From: Neoroseomonas eburnea
GTDB taxonomy: Bacteria; Pseudomonadota; Alphaproteobacteria; Acetobacterales; Acetobacteraceae
Assembly (NCBI RefSeq): GCF_018129005.1
Contig: NZ_JAAEDL010000009.1
Location: forward strand, 113,216-177,215
Reading direction: 5' to 3'
Length of the DNA stretch: 64,000 nt
This document shows, piece after piece, positions 1-8,288 of the stretch. The translations under genes were made by a program, and so were the position numbers. The notes beneath the pieces were generated by a model. It made no database searches, had not been told where the DNA came from, and saw only the letters and a program-made list of their open reading frames with translations. Position 1 is the first letter of the stretch; each line of letters opens with the position of its first letter.

Positions 1-609
1 TGGCAGCAGGGCGAGACCGTCCGGATCATGTACGTCCATGTCCCGATGGCCTGGCTCGCCATGGGCGGCTACACGGGGCTCGCCGCCCTGTCTGTCATGT
101 CGCTGGTCTGGCGGCATCCGCTGGCGGACCTGACGGCGCGGGAGCTCTCCCCCGTCGGCGCCGCGGCCACCGCGCTGTGCCTCGCCACCGGCAGCCTCTG
201 GGGCAAGCCGATGTGGGGCACCTGGTGGGTGTGGGATGCGCGCCTGACCTCGGTGCTGGTGCTGTTCTTCCTCTGGCTCGGCCATGCCGCGCTGGTCCGC
301 GCCTTCGACGACCCGGAGCGCGGCGCCAGGGCCGGCGCCATCCTCGCCCTGGTCGGCATCGTCAACGTGCCGATCGTGAAGTTCTCGGTGGATTGGTGGA
401 ACACGCTGCACCAGCCGGCCTCCGTGGCACGGCTGGATGCGCCGGGGATGCATGTGGACATCCTCTATCCGCTCCTGGTCTGCGCGATCGGCTTTTCGCT
501 GCTCTTCGCCGCCGTGGTGCTGGCGCGCACCCGCGCGGCGGTGATGGAGCGGCGCGTCCGTGCCCTGCAGCTCGCCCGCGCGCGGCGTGAGGAAGGGGCA
601 CCGGCATGA
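1..609 (+). CDS. ccmC: Heme exporter protein CcmC (5' end outside window)
   Basis: Integral membrane component of the System I cytochrome c maturation pathway. It presents heme on the periplasmic side for transfer to CcmE. The reading frame is open from base 1 (WQQGETVRIMYVHVP), so the true start lies upstream. The tryptophan-rich WWD heme-handling motif GTWWVWDARLTS is present, and several hydrophobic segments and the family's typical charged C-terminal tail are visible. The stop overlaps the ccmD start (ATGA), placing it first in the visible part of a ccm operon. ccmA and ccmB would be expected upstream but lie outside the window. Confidence 0.95.
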   Translation, partial: WQQGETVRIMYVHVPMAWLAMGGYTGLAALSVMSLVWRHPLADLTARELSPVGAAATALCLATGSLWGKPMWGTWWVWDARLTSVLVLFFLWLGHAALVRAFDDPERGARAGAILALVGIVNVPIVKFSVDWWNTLHQPASVARLDAPGMHVDILYPLLVCAIGFSLLFAAVVLARTRAAVMERRVRALQLARARREEGAPA

Positions 610-749
610 CCCTGCACTGGTGGCACATCGCCGTCTCCTACCTGCTGACGCTGGTGGTCTTCGGTTCGCTCGCGATCGGCGCCGCCGCGCGGCACCGCGC
701 GGCGAAGCGGCTGCTGGCGCAGCTCGACCCGCGGGGCGAACGGCCGTGA
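606..749 (+). CDS. ccmD: Heme exporter protein CcmD
   Basis: A 47-residue protein too short for most automated calls. It has one membrane segment (about residues 8-28, SYLLTLVVFGSLAIGAAA) followed by a basic cytoplasmic tail (RHRAAKRLL), which is the CcmD pattern. CcmD stabilises the CcmABC complex and helps release holo-CcmE. It starts by ATGA overlap with ccmC and is followed after 84 bases by ccmE. Size, position and topology together support the call; sequence identity in this family is always weak. Confidence 0.85.
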   Translation: MTLHWWHIAVSYLLTLVVFGSLAIGAAARHRAAKRLLAQLDPRGERP

Positions 750-833
750 CTTGCGCTGCGTCAACGCCGGGGGCACCCGGCCTTCATATCTGCAGGGCGC
801 CGGATACCGCACCGGCCTCCGAGGCATAGACCC

Positions 834-1349
834 ATGACCCGCAAGAAGCGCCGGCTGATGGTCCTGCTCCTGGCAGGGCTCGGGCTCGGCACCGCCACCG
901 CGCTGACGCTGACGGCCTTCCAGGACAACCTGGTCTTCTTCCTCTCGCCCTCCGACGTGATCGCCCAGCGCCCGCCGGCCGAGCGCGCCTTCCGCCTCGG
1001 GGGCCTGGTCGAGGCCGGCAGCGTCGAACGCGTCACCGCCAGCGACGGCCGGCCCAGCGCGACCTTCCGGGTGACCGACGGGCCGAACACCATCACCGTG
1101 ACCTATACCGGCGTGCTGCCGGACCTGTTCCGGGAAGGCCAGGGGGTCGTCACCCTCGGCAGGCTGCAGCCGGATGGCAGCTTCCGCGCGAGCGAAGTGC
1201 TCGCCCGCCACGACGAGACCTACATGCCGCCCGAAGTCGCCGACGCGTTGCGCCGCGCGGGGCATTGGAACCCGGCCCAGGGGGCAGCACCGCCGGCGGC
1301 GAGCTGGAACACGGCGCCACGCCAGCCGGATGGACGGAGCGGGGGATGA
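834..1349 (+). CDS. ccmE: Periplasmic heme chaperone CcmE
   Basis: Carries heme covalently in the periplasm between CcmC and the CcmF/H ligase. It has 171 residues, with a short basic N-terminus, one membrane anchor (about residues 8-28) and an OB-fold beta domain. The heme-binding signature is clear: ARHDETYMPPEV, where the His is the heme attachment residue and the nearby Tyr an axial ligand. The C-terminal tail is Pro/Gln/Gly rich and probably disordered. It lies between ccmD and ccmF; a family A-like repeat separates it from ccmF. Confidence 0.95.
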   Translation: MTRKKRRLMVLLLAGLGLGTATALTLTAFQDNLVFFLSPSDVIAQRPPAERAFRLGGLVEAGSVERVTASDGRPSATFRVTDGPNTITVTYTGVLPDLFREGQGVVTLGRLQPDGSFRASEVLARHDETYMPPEVADALRRAGHWNPAQGAAPPAASWNTAPRQPDGRSGG

Positions 1350-1379
1350 TGCGGGCCGCTCGTTCGGCGGCGGGCGAAC

Positions 1380-1582
1380 GGGGGGCCAGCCCCCCGCCCC
1401 CCCCGCCGGGAGGCAGAAGCCTCCCGGACCCTCGATTCCGATGGGGCGGGGCGCCGGTGGCGTATGCTGCGCCCCTCGATGTGGTCGTGCACGCGTGCCA
1501 CTCGCCCCATTCATGGAGGGGCCCGGGGAGCCTGTCGGGTCCCCGGCGGGGGTCCAGGGGGCAGAGCCCCCGGTCACCCCAC
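1380..1582. repeat. Family A-like interspersed repeat between ccmE and ccmF
   Basis: A variant of the composite repeat found across the window. Hairpins are visible at 1380-1395 (GGGGGGC, CA loop, GCCCCCC), 1406-1427 (CCGGGAGGC, AGAA loop, GCCTCCCGG) and about 1554-1573 (CCAGGGGGC, AGA loop, then the complement). There is no plausible gene here. The element lies inside an otherwise tight operon, so it would be transcribed with the ccm mRNA. The middle of this copy differs from the others, so membership in family A is an inference from architecture. Confidence 0.6.
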
Positions 1583-1602
1583 CCCGACCGGAACCACCCC
1601 GC

Positions 1603-3561
1603 ATGATCCCGGAACTCGGCCATTTCGCGCTGGCCCTCGCCTGTGTCATCGCTGTCGCGCAATCCGTGCTGCCGGTGGTCGGTGCCGCGCGGCGCGATGC
1701 GCGCTGGATGGCGACGGCGGTGCCGCTGGCCCTGGGTCTGCTGCTGTCGGTCGGCACTGCCTTCGGCAGCCTGCTCTGGGCCTTTGCGGTCAACGACACG
1801 ACGGTCGCCAACGTCGTCGCCAACAGCCATTCGGCGAAGCCGCTGATCTACAAGCTCTCCGGGAGCTGGGGGAACCACGAGGGGTCCATGGTCCTCTGGG
1901 TGCTCATCCTCGCGCTGTGCGGGGCGGCGGTGGCGGGTTTCGGGCGCAACCTGCCGACAGCGCTCAAGGCGCGGGTGATCGGCGTGCTCGGCTGGATCGC
2001 GACGGGCTTCCTGCTGTTCATCGTCTTCACCTCCAACCCCTTCGAGCGGGTCTGGCCGCCGCCGATGGACGGGCGCGGGCTCAATCCGGTGCTGCAGGAC
2101 CCGGGCCTCGCGATGCATCCGCCGACGCTCTACTTCGGCTATGTCGGCTATGCGGTGACCTTCGCGTTTGCCGTGGCGGCACTGCTCGAAGGCCGCGTCG
2201 ATGCCGCCTGGGGGCGCTGGGTGCGCCCCTGGGCGCTCGGCGCCTGGTGCTTCCTGACCGTCGGCATCACCATGGGGTCCTGGTGGGCCTACTACGAGCT
2301 CGGCTGGGGCGGCTACTGGTTCTGGGACCCGGTGGAGAACGCCTCGCTGCTGCCCTGGCTCGCCGGCACGGCCCTGCTGCATTCGGCGATCGTGGTCGAG
2401 AAGCGGGACACGCTGAAGATCTGGTCCGTGCTGCTCGCGATCCTCGCCTTCGCGATGAGCCTGCTCGGGACGTTCCTGGTGCGCTCGGGCGTGCTGAACA
2501 GCGTGCACGCCTTTGCCAACGATCCGGCGCGCGGCGTGTTCATCCTGGCACTGCTCATGGTCTATGTCGCCGGCGCCTTCGCGATCTTCGCCTGGCGCGC
2601 GCCGCGGCTCGCGCCGACCGGCATCTTCGCGCCGATCTCGCGGGAGGGCGCGCTGGTGGTGAACAACCTGCTGATCTGCTCGATCGCGGCGGTGGTGCTG
2701 GCCGGCACGCTGTGGCCGCTCTTCGCGGATATCCTGACGGGCGCGAAGATCTCGGTCGGGCCGCCCTTCTTCAACACGGCGACGGCGCCGCTCGCCATCC
2801 CGCTCGTCGTCGCCATGCCGGTCGGCGCGATGCTGCCGTGGAAGCGCGCGGATCTGTGGGCGGCGCTGCAAAGGCTGTGGTGGGCGGCGGCGGCGGCGCT
2901 GCTCATCGGCTTCCTTTCCCTGGCGGCGGCCGGGTATCCGGTCTGGCCGGCGCTCGGCATGGCGCTGGCGGCCTGGCTCGTGGCCGGCGCGGCGGCGGAC
3001 ATCGCCGACCGCATCGGCCTGCTCCGCCGCCCCTCCCAGGCCTGGCGCCGCGCGCTGAGCCTGCCGCGCGCGGCCTGGGGCGCGGCCATCGCGCATGGCG
3101 CGCTCGGCGTCAGTCTCGCCGGCATCGCGGGGATGGGGGTCGCGACCGACACGCTCGTCCAGCTCAACCCCGGCCAGAGCACGCGGCTCGCCGGCTACGA
3201 ATGGCGCATGGACGGCCTGTCCGACGTGACCGGCCCGAACTACCGCGCGCGCCGCGCGACGGTGACGGTGCTGCGCGACGGCGCGGTGGTCACGGTGCTG
3301 CGGCCCGAACGCCGCAGCTTCGTCGTCGACAATCAGACCACCGCCGAGGCCGCGATCCACACCAACGCGATGCGCGATCTCTATGCCGTGCTCGGCGAGG
3401 AACGGGACGGCGCCGCGGTGCTGCGCCTGCATCACAACCCCTTCGCGCCCTGGATCTGGTTCGGCGGGCTCATCATGGCATTTGGCGGCATGCTCTCCCT
3501 GTCCGATCGGCGCATGCGCGTGGCCGCGCCGGCGCCGAAGGGCGCCACGGTGCCGGCATGA
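1603..3561 (+). CDS. ccmF: Cytochrome c heme lyase subunit CcmF
   Basis: Large polytopic membrane protein of the cytochrome c synthetase (CcmF/CcmH) that attaches heme to apocytochrome CXXCH sites. The length of 652 residues is normal for the family. The WWD motif is intact (WGGYWFWDPVENASLLPW), and the flanking histidine environment and about 15 hydrophobic segments are evident. The ATG at 1603 starts MIPELGHFALALA, which matches the usual family N-terminus. The long upstream open frame is a GC artefact. The stop overlaps the ccmG start (ATGA at 3558). Confidence 0.96.
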   Translation: MIPELGHFALALACVIAVAQSVLPVVGAARRDARWMATAVPLALGLLLSVGTAFGSLLWAFAVNDTTVANVVANSHSAKPLIYKLSGSWGNHEGSMVLWVLILALCGAAVAGFGRNLPTALKARVIGVLGWIATGFLLFIVFTSNPFERVWPPPMDGRGLNPVLQDPGLAMHPPTLYFGYVGYAVTFAFAVAALLEGRVDAAWGRWVRPWALGAWCFLTVGITMGSWWAYYELGWGGYWFWDPVENASLLPWLAGTALLHSAIVVEKRDTLKIWSVLLAILAFAMSLLGTFLVRSGVLNSVHAFANDPARGVFILALLMVYVAGAFAIFAWRAPRLAPTGIFAPISREGALVVNNLLICSIAAVVLAGTLWPLFADILTGAKISVGPPFFNTATAPLAIPLVVAMPVGAMLPWKRADLWAALQRLWWAAAAALLIGFLSLAAAGYPVWPALGMALAAWLVAGAAADIADRIGLLRRPSQAWRRALSLPRAAWGAAIAHGALGVSLAGIAGMGVATDTLVQLNPGQSTRLAGYEWRMDGLSDVTGPNYRARRATVTVLRDGAVVTVLRPERRSFVVDNQTTAEAAIHTNAMRDLYAVLGEERDGAAVLRLHHNPFAPWIWFGGLIMAFGGMLSLSDRRMRVAAPAPKGATVPA

Positions 3562-4142
3562 GCGAAACCCCCGCCGCCGCCCCGCGCAGCCGGCGCTGGA
3601 TGCTCTACGCGCCGCTCGGGCTCGCCGCCGCCGGTGGCGCGGGCTTCTGGGCGATGCTGCGCGGCCTGCAGACCGGCGAGTACGACCCGCGGGGGGTGCC
3701 CTCCGCGCTGCTCGGCAGGGCAGCGCCGGATTTCGACCTGCCGGAGCTCGAAGGCGCCGGCCTGCCCGCGCTGTCCGCCGCCGACCTGCGCGGCCCGCTG
3801 CCGGCGCCGGTGCTGGTGAACTTCTGGGCGTCCTGGTGCGTGCCCTGCATCGTCGAGCACCCGCAGCTCATGCGTCTCGCCCGCGAAGGCGTGCGCATCC
3901 TCGGCATCAACTACAAGGACCGCGCGGCCGACGGCGCCGCCTTCCTGCAACGCCACGGCAATCCCTTCGCCAAGCTTGGCCGCGACGAACCGGGCCGCGT
4001 CGCGATCGACTGGGGACTCTACGGCGTGCCCGAAACCTACCTGATCGACCGGCAGGGGCTGATCCGCTGGCGCTACGCCGGGCCGATCACGCCGGACACG
4101 CTGGACCGGGACCTGCGGCCGCTGCTGCGGAGGTACGCGTGA
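3558..4142 (+). CDS. ccmG: Thiol:disulfide interchange protein CcmG/DsbE
   Basis: Membrane-anchored periplasmic thioredoxin-like reductant that keeps apocytochrome or CcmH cysteines reduced. It has 194 residues, an N-terminal signal anchor (about residues 14-33), then a thioredoxin fold with the redox motif FWASWCVPC and the cis-Pro region GVPETYLID. The GxxE-type acidic insertion typical of DsbE is present around EHPQLM. It is translationally coupled to ccmF. A family A repeat follows directly and separates it from ccmH. Confidence 0.94.
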   Translation: MSETPAAAPRSRRWMLYAPLGLAAAGGAGFWAMLRGLQTGEYDPRGVPSALLGRAAPDFDLPELEGAGLPALSAADLRGPLPAPVLVNFWASWCVPCIVEHPQLMRLAREGVRILGINYKDRAADGAAFLQRHGNPFAKLGRDEPGRVAIDWGLYGVPETYLIDRQGLIRWRYAGPITPDTLDRDLRPLLRRYA

Positions 4143-4160
4143 CGAATGTGGCGCGCGGGA

Positions 4161-4375
4161 CCGGAGAGGGGCTTTGCTCCCCTCCGGACCTCCCCCCACC
4201 AGAGGCCACAGGGCCTCTGGACACCATGAATTGGGCAGTGGGAGGCAGGGGCGCCGAGCGACCGCACGCAGGGATGGGCATGCCGTCCCTCTCCCTCCAG
4301 CCACCCAGGTGTCGGTTTCCAAAGGCCCTGCGGCCTTTGGCGGGTGGGGTTCCGGGGAGGGCAGGGCCCTCCCCG
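4161..4375. repeat. Family A composite repeat (copy between ccmG and ccmH)
   Basis: Complete copy. The left module is an outer hairpin (GGAGAGGGG paired with CCCCTCC) followed by an inner hairpin (CCAGAGGCC-ACA-GGGCCTCTGG). A core of about 80 bases with no clear structure follows. The inverted right module has the inner hairpin CCAAAGGCC-CTGC-GGCCTTTGG and the outer hairpin GGGGAGGGC-AG-GGCCCTCCCC. The right module runs into the signal-peptide region of ccmH, so it contributes the available start codons of that gene. Confidence 0.85.
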
Positions 4376-4846
4376 CTTCACCGCGCCGCGATCATCCTCG
4401 CGTTCCTGCTGGTCGCCGCCCCGGCCCTGGCCGCCGTCGGCCGCCCCGAGGACCGTCTGCGCGACCCGGCGCTCGAATCGCGTGCGCAGGAGATCGGCCG
4501 CGAGCTGCGCTGCATGGTCTGTCAGAACCAGTCCATCGAGGACAGCGACGCGGACCTGGCGCGCGACCTGCGGCGCATCGTGCGGGAGCGCGTCGCGGCG
4601 GGGGACGACAATGCGGCGGTGATGCGCTTCATCCACGACCGCTACGGCGACTTCGTCCTGCTGCGTCCGCCCTTCACGCCGGTGACGGCGCTGCTCTGGG
4701 CCATGCCGCTGATCGCCCTGGGCGGCGGGCTGGCGGCGATCCTGCTGCGCCGGCGGCGCCCTGGCGCGTCGGGGATCGAGCCCGCGCCGCTGACCGAGGC
4801 GGAACGGCGCCGCCTCGCGGAACTGGAGCGCGGCAACGGCGCATGA
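4280..4846 (+). CDS. ccmH: Cytochrome c-type biogenesis protein CcmH (N-terminal type)
   Basis: Small membrane-anchored thiol protein that reduces or holds the apocytochrome c heme site. The conserved part begins about base 4385 with a signal sequence (AAIILAFLLVAAPALA), then GRPEDRLRDPALESRA and the redox motif LRCMVCQNQSIEDSDADLA. A C-terminal membrane helix (about 4680-4740) is followed by a basic tail. The start is uncertain: in-frame ATGs at 4226, 4274 and 4280 and a TTG at 4337 all lie inside the family A repeat, and none has a convincing ribosome binding site. The 4280 choice is provisional. The stop overlaps the ccmI start. Confidence 0.9.
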   Translation: MPSLSLQPPRCRFPKALRPLAGGVPGRAGPSPLHRAAIILAFLLVAAPALAAVGRPEDRLRDPALESRAQEIGRELRCMVCQNQSIEDSDADLARDLRRIVRERVAAGDDNAAVMRFIHDRYGDFVLLRPPFTPVTALLWAMPLIALGGGLAAILLRRRRPGASGIEPAPLTEAERRRLAELERGNGA

Positions 4847-5643
4847 CCACCTGGATCCCGCTGGCCGCGCTGGCCGTGGCGGCGCTGCTGCCGCTTGCCT
4901 TCGCCCTGTTCCGTCCCCGCGCCGCGCGCGGGCGGCGGGAGGCCGACATGGCGCTCTACCGCGCCCAGCTCGACGAGCTCGACCGCGAGAAGGAAGCCGG
5001 ACGCCTGGATGAGGCCGGCCACCGCGCGGCGCGCATCGAGGTCCAGCGCCGGCTGATCGCCGCCGCCGACCTGGCGGAGACCGGGACCACCTCGGGCCCC
5101 GCCAGCGCGCTGCTGGTCGCGCTGTTGCCGCTGATCGCCGCCGCCGGGCTGGGGCTCTATCTGTTGCGCGGCTCCCCCGGCATGCCCTCCGCGACCTTCG
5201 AGGAGCGCGCGGCGGCGGCGGCACGGGAGGACGGGCTGCTGGCGACGGTGCGCCAGCGGCTGGCGGCCCTGGACCCGCGCAGCGAACAGGCGCGGCAGGG
5301 CTATCTGCTGCTCGGCAATGCGGAACGCGGGCGCGGCAATGCGGAGGCGGCGATCGCCGCCTGGCGGATCGCGATCGAGGCACGCTTCGACGCCGGGCTC
5401 GCCGGCGACATCGCGGAGCTCGAGATCGCCCGCGGCGCCCCGGCCGAGGCGACGCCGTGGATCAGCCGCGCCCTTCAGGCAGCGCCGAACGATCCTCGGC
5501 TGCGCTTCCTTGCCGGGCTGGTGGAGGCGGAAAGCGGCCGGCCGGCCAATGCGCGGGCGCTGTGGCAGGCGCTGCTGGCGGAATCGCCGCCGGATGCGCC
5601 ATGGCGCGGGCTGGTGGAGCGGCGGCTCGGCGCCCTGCCCTGA
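4843..5643 (+). CDS. ccmI: Cytochrome c biogenesis TPR protein CcmI
   Basis: Binds apocytochrome C-termini and delivers them to the CcmF/H ligase. The 266-residue protein has an N-terminal membrane helix (residues 4-23), a coiled-coil-like charged segment with the family pattern YRAQLDELDREKEAGRLDE, a second membrane helix (about residues 87-105) and a periplasmic helical repeat region resembling TPRs (GYLLLGNAERGRGNAEAAIAAW). It closes the ccm operon, coupled to ccmH by ATGA overlap. A family A repeat lies downstream. Confidence 0.9.
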   Translation: MTTWIPLAALAVAALLPLAFALFRPRAARGRREADMALYRAQLDELDREKEAGRLDEAGHRAARIEVQRRLIAAADLAETGTTSGPASALLVALLPLIAAAGLGLYLLRGSPGMPSATFEERAAAAAREDGLLATVRQRLAALDPRSEQARQGYLLLGNAERGRGNAEAAIAAWRIAIEARFDAGLAGDIAELEIARGAPAEATPWISRALQAAPNDPRLRFLAGLVEAESGRPANARALWQALLAESPPDAPWRGLVERRLGALP

Positions 5644-5740
5644 CCGGCGGCGCCGGTGCCAGGACGTCCCGAAGGCCGGCCGGTGCCGGACTTTCCAAGC
5701 GGACTCCTATACCAATGGCCCGTTTGCCTGACCTGTGAAA

Positions 5741-5950
5741 CCGAGAGGGGCCTTGCCCCTCTCGGGCTCTCCCCACCAAAGGCCCGAGGCCTTTGGAAAC
5801 CGATACTTGGCGCCGTGCGCCACTGTCAGGATCAATGCCGAAACCTGCCCGAAGCGATTGGACTGCCTGAACCGCGCGACACCAAATGATGGTTTCCAAA
5901 GGCCTCGGGCCTTTGGCGGGGTGGCTTGGAGGGGCAGAGCCCCTCCAATT
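5741..5950. repeat. Family A composite repeat downstream of ccmI
   Basis: A textbook copy that shows the architecture best. Left module: GAGAGGGGC/GCCCCTCTC hairpin, the spacer CTCTCCCCACC, then CCAAAGGCC/GGCCTTTGG. The core is about 70 bases. The right module is the same in inverse order: GGTTTCCAAAGGC with its partner, GGGGTGG, then GGAGGGGC-AGA-GCCCCTCC. It fills most of the 342-base gap between the convergent ccmI and the 5986 gene, so it could act as a bidirectional transcription barrier. No gene is seen in this gap. Confidence 0.88.
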
Positions 5951-5985
5951 CCGCCCTCCCCGGTCATTCCAAAGGGCCGTTGGTG

Positions 5986-6570
5986 TTAGAGCAGGAATGG
6001 GACCACCCTGGCGGTGCGCGCCGCGTAGGCGTCCCAGGCGGCGCCGAAGGTTTCGCGCATCAGCGCTTCCTCCCGCCCGACGCGGAACAGGTAGAGCGTG
6101 CCGAAGCCGATCAGGCCCGCCGGGCCGACCAGCCAGTTCTGCAGCGTCAGGGCCTGGGCGATCGCCCACATCCAGAAGGCCGAGTACATCGGGTGGCGGA
6201 CGAAGCGGTAGACGCCCTCGGTCACCAGCGAGTGTTCCTGCCGCACCGCCAGGGTGACCGACCAGTTGCGCCCGAGCGCCTTGTGCGTGGCGTAGAACAG
6301 CGCGAGCGCGGCGACGAAGACCAGAAGCCCCGCGATGGCGCGCGCCGGCGAGAAGGGCTGGTCCAGCGCCGCCGGGAAGCCGCTCGCGATGTAGATGGCG
6401 GGAATCACGCCCAGGCCGGTGAGGGAGATGCCCAGCAACAGCTTCTCCCGCACGTCCATGGCATCGCGCAGCAGCACGTTGCGCTTGGACTTGCGCTCGA
6501 ATGGCCGGCGGATGACCCACCAGGCGACCATGCAGAGCCCGTGCAGCAGCTTGGCGATCAGGGGTGTCAC
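5986..6570 (-). CDS. Isoprenylcysteine carboxyl methyltransferase-like membrane protein
   Basis: A 194-residue polytopic membrane protein with the C-terminal signature of the ICMT/phospholipid methyltransferase superfamily: GVYRFVRHPMYSAFWMW, then REEALMRETFGAAWDAYAART. The RHPxY and EE motifs form the SAM and lipid binding region in this superfamily. The substrate cannot be told; bacterial members are mostly uncharacterised. It starts with GTG, which overlaps the stop of the upstream hydrolase gene (GTGA), so the two are probably translated as a unit. Confidence 0.8.
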   Translation of the reverse strand: MTPLIAKLLHGLCMVAWWVIRRPFERKSKRNVLLRDAMDVREKLLLGISLTGLGVIPAIYIASGFPAALDQPFSPARAIAGLLVFVAALALFYATHKALGRNWSVTLAVRQEHSLVTEGVYRFVRHPMYSAFWMWAIAQALTLQNWLVGPAGLIGFGTLYLFRVGREEALMRETFGAAWDAYAARTARVVPFLL

Positions 6571-7760
6571 GCGGCGTGCTCCAGCGGGGCGGTGGCGAGC
6601 CCGCCATCGGGGCCGATCAGGCGGTCGGGGAAGGGGTCGTGCCCCGCCGCGCCCGGCCCGCAGGCGAGCAGCCCCCAGTCGTAGAAATAGCGCCGGCCAT
6701 TGCCGGTCACGTAGATGCGGTGGGCGCGCAGCACGGATCGCCGCACGCGGCGCCAGGCTGCGGTTCCCAGCATGGCGCGGGGGTGGATGCGCTCCAGCCG
6801 CGGCCCGCGGCCCGACAGGCCCAGCACCGCCACCGGATCGGCCCGGTGGAAGGAGACGAGATCGCGGCGGGAGGTGAATTCCAGCCAGGCAAGGTCCGGC
6901 GCAGCGGCGATGCGCGCCACCGCCGCCCGCAGCCGCCCCGCCTCCGGCATCAGCGCGATCTTGAGCAGGGAGGATCCGAGCCCGACCAGAGCCAGGCGCG
7001 GTGCCGGCCGCGGCGGCTCGGGTTCCTGCGCCAGGGCGGCGGCGAGCGCCTCGGTCAGCAATGCCATGCCAAGGCTGTGGCCGATCAGCACGACCTCATC
7101 CACGTCGGGCCGGCGGCGGGCAGCGACGATCTCGGCCGCGAAGCGCGCGACGCGGGCGGCGTGTTCCGGCCGCGTGCCGCGTGCCAGGTCGCGGGCGAAG
7201 ACCCAGTCGGCGAAGAGGTGGCCAAGATGCAGCCGCCGGTCCGCGGCGAACACCAGCGCCATGCCGAGCGCGAGCCCAAGGCCGACCCCTGCCCAGCCGC
7301 CGAGCAGCAACGCCGCGGCAAGCCCGGCGAACAGCGCCCCCGCCAGCATGGCCACCGGCAGCGCGACGAAAAGCAGGTAGCGCCAATGTGCCGCGCGGTA
7401 GCGCGCGAGCGTGCCGTCCACCAGCAGGCGCATGAGTGCGACGCCGCCCCGCAGGATCCGTGCCGGCAGCGGCACGGCAAGGTCCCGGGCAATCAGGTCG
7501 TCCCAGGATAGGATGCGGATCTCGGCCTCGGTCGCCCAGTCGGGGCCGGTGAGCCGGGTGGGGAAGGTGAGCACCACGCCGTCGGCCGAGGCCTCTCCGG
7601 TGCCGGCCATGGCGGTCAGCCCCCAGCTTGCGGCGGTGCGGTGCAGCGTGCGGGCCAGCCGCCGGCGCTGAGTCTCGGCCGACAGCGGCTCGTAGCCCGG
7701 CACGTGCAGCACGAGGCGCCTCCGGACGGGCAGGAAGGTTCGTACTGGCGGGATCGTCAT
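6567..7760 (-). CDS. Predicted membrane-associated alpha/beta hydrolase
   Basis: A 397-residue protein. It opens with a beta strand (RRRLVLHVPGYEPL) typical of this group. Two adjacent hydrophobic segments follow (about residues 127-167), then a classic nucleophile elbow VLIGHSLGMALL, which predicts a serine hydrolase or lipase. The rest has no motif I can assign. Its coupling to an ICMT-like methyltransferase suggests a shared lipid or prenyl substrate, but that is inference. The ATG at 7760 is the only good start. Confidence 0.65.
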   Translation of the reverse strand: MTIPPVRTFLPVRRRLVLHVPGYEPLSAETQRRRLARTLHRTAASWGLTAMAGTGEASADGVVLTFPTRLTGPDWATEAEIRILSWDDLIARDLAVPLPARILRGGVALMRLLVDGTLARYRAAHWRYLLFVALPVAMLAGALFAGLAAALLLGGWAGVGLGLALGMALVFAADRRLHLGHLFADWVFARDLARGTRPEHAARVARFAAEIVAARRRPDVDEVVLIGHSLGMALLTEALAAALAQEPEPPRPAPRLALVGLGSSLLKIALMPEAGRLRAAVARIAAAPDLAWLEFTSRRDLVSFHRADPVAVLGLSGRGPRLERIHPRAMLGTAAWRRVRRSVLRAHRIYVTGNGRRYFYDWGLLACGPGAAGHDPFPDRLIGPDGGLATAPLEHAA

Positions 7761-7941
7761 GGCGCCGCCTCCCCCTCGGGCCTTCCGGGGCGAGGTGTCA
7801 ACCGGATTTCCGGCCCGATCGAAGCAATACCCTCAAGGCGGCATCGCCCGAACGGAATTCATGCGCCCGAGCTTCGTCGGCCGGGAAGCGCGGATCGAGG
7901 GGGCACCGCCCCATGCGCGCGAAGGCAAGGCAATGAGCGGA

Positions 7942-8210
7942 CCGGAGAGGGGCTTTGCCCCTCTCCCGGCCTCACCCCACCAAAGGCCGAAAGGCCTTTG
8001 GAAGCCATGACTTGGTGTTGGGCAGGGCGGGAGTTTCGCGGTGGCGAAGGAGGTGCCGTGCACGGCGCCCGGCATTCCTTCCGGGCGTCCTGCCCGCAGC
8101 ACACATTTTCATCTCGGCATGGCAGTCGTGCCCGGCACCAGGCGCCGGCGGTCCAGGGTGCACTGCACCCTGGCGGGGTGAGGTTTGGAGAGGGGCAGAG
8201 CCCCTCTCCG
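7942..8210. repeat. Family A composite repeat, long form
   Basis: Copy of about 270 bases in the 528-base gap 7761-8288. The left outer hairpin GGAGAGGGGC/GCCCCTCTC and inner hairpin CCAAAGGCC/GGCCTTTGG are intact. The right inner hairpin is replaced by GGTCCAGGGTGC/GCACCCTGG, followed by GGAGAGGGGC-AGA-GCCCCTCTCC. The core resembles that of the copy at 39180-39442. The rest of the gap, 7761-7941, holds no gene or structure that I can support. Confidence 0.85.
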
Positions 8211-8288
8211 ATCACCGGCGCCAGAACGTCCTGCCTATGGGGCCACGCCCGATCCGGAACTGCCGACCGGCGCCCATGCGGCAGGCTG

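Noticed and set aside
1150..3435. Very long minus-strand open frame opposite ccmF
   Set aside because: Antisense GC artefact: Arg/Pro/Gly/His-rich translation without any motif, while the plus strand encodes CcmF. The same holds for long frames opposite the ThDP gene (11520-13238), the CoA-transferase (21905-25462), dnaX (31867-34296) and aceA (61735-63216).
3383..4846. A 487-residue open frame suggesting a CcmG-CcmH fusion
   Set aside because: The first 300 residues are an out-of-frame reading of ccmF and ccmG plus repeat sequence; only the part after about 4385 is CcmH-like.
5741..5950. Insertion sequence or MITE with target duplication
   Set aside because: No transposase is found in any copy and I could not identify clear direct repeats flanking the copies; only called a repeat.
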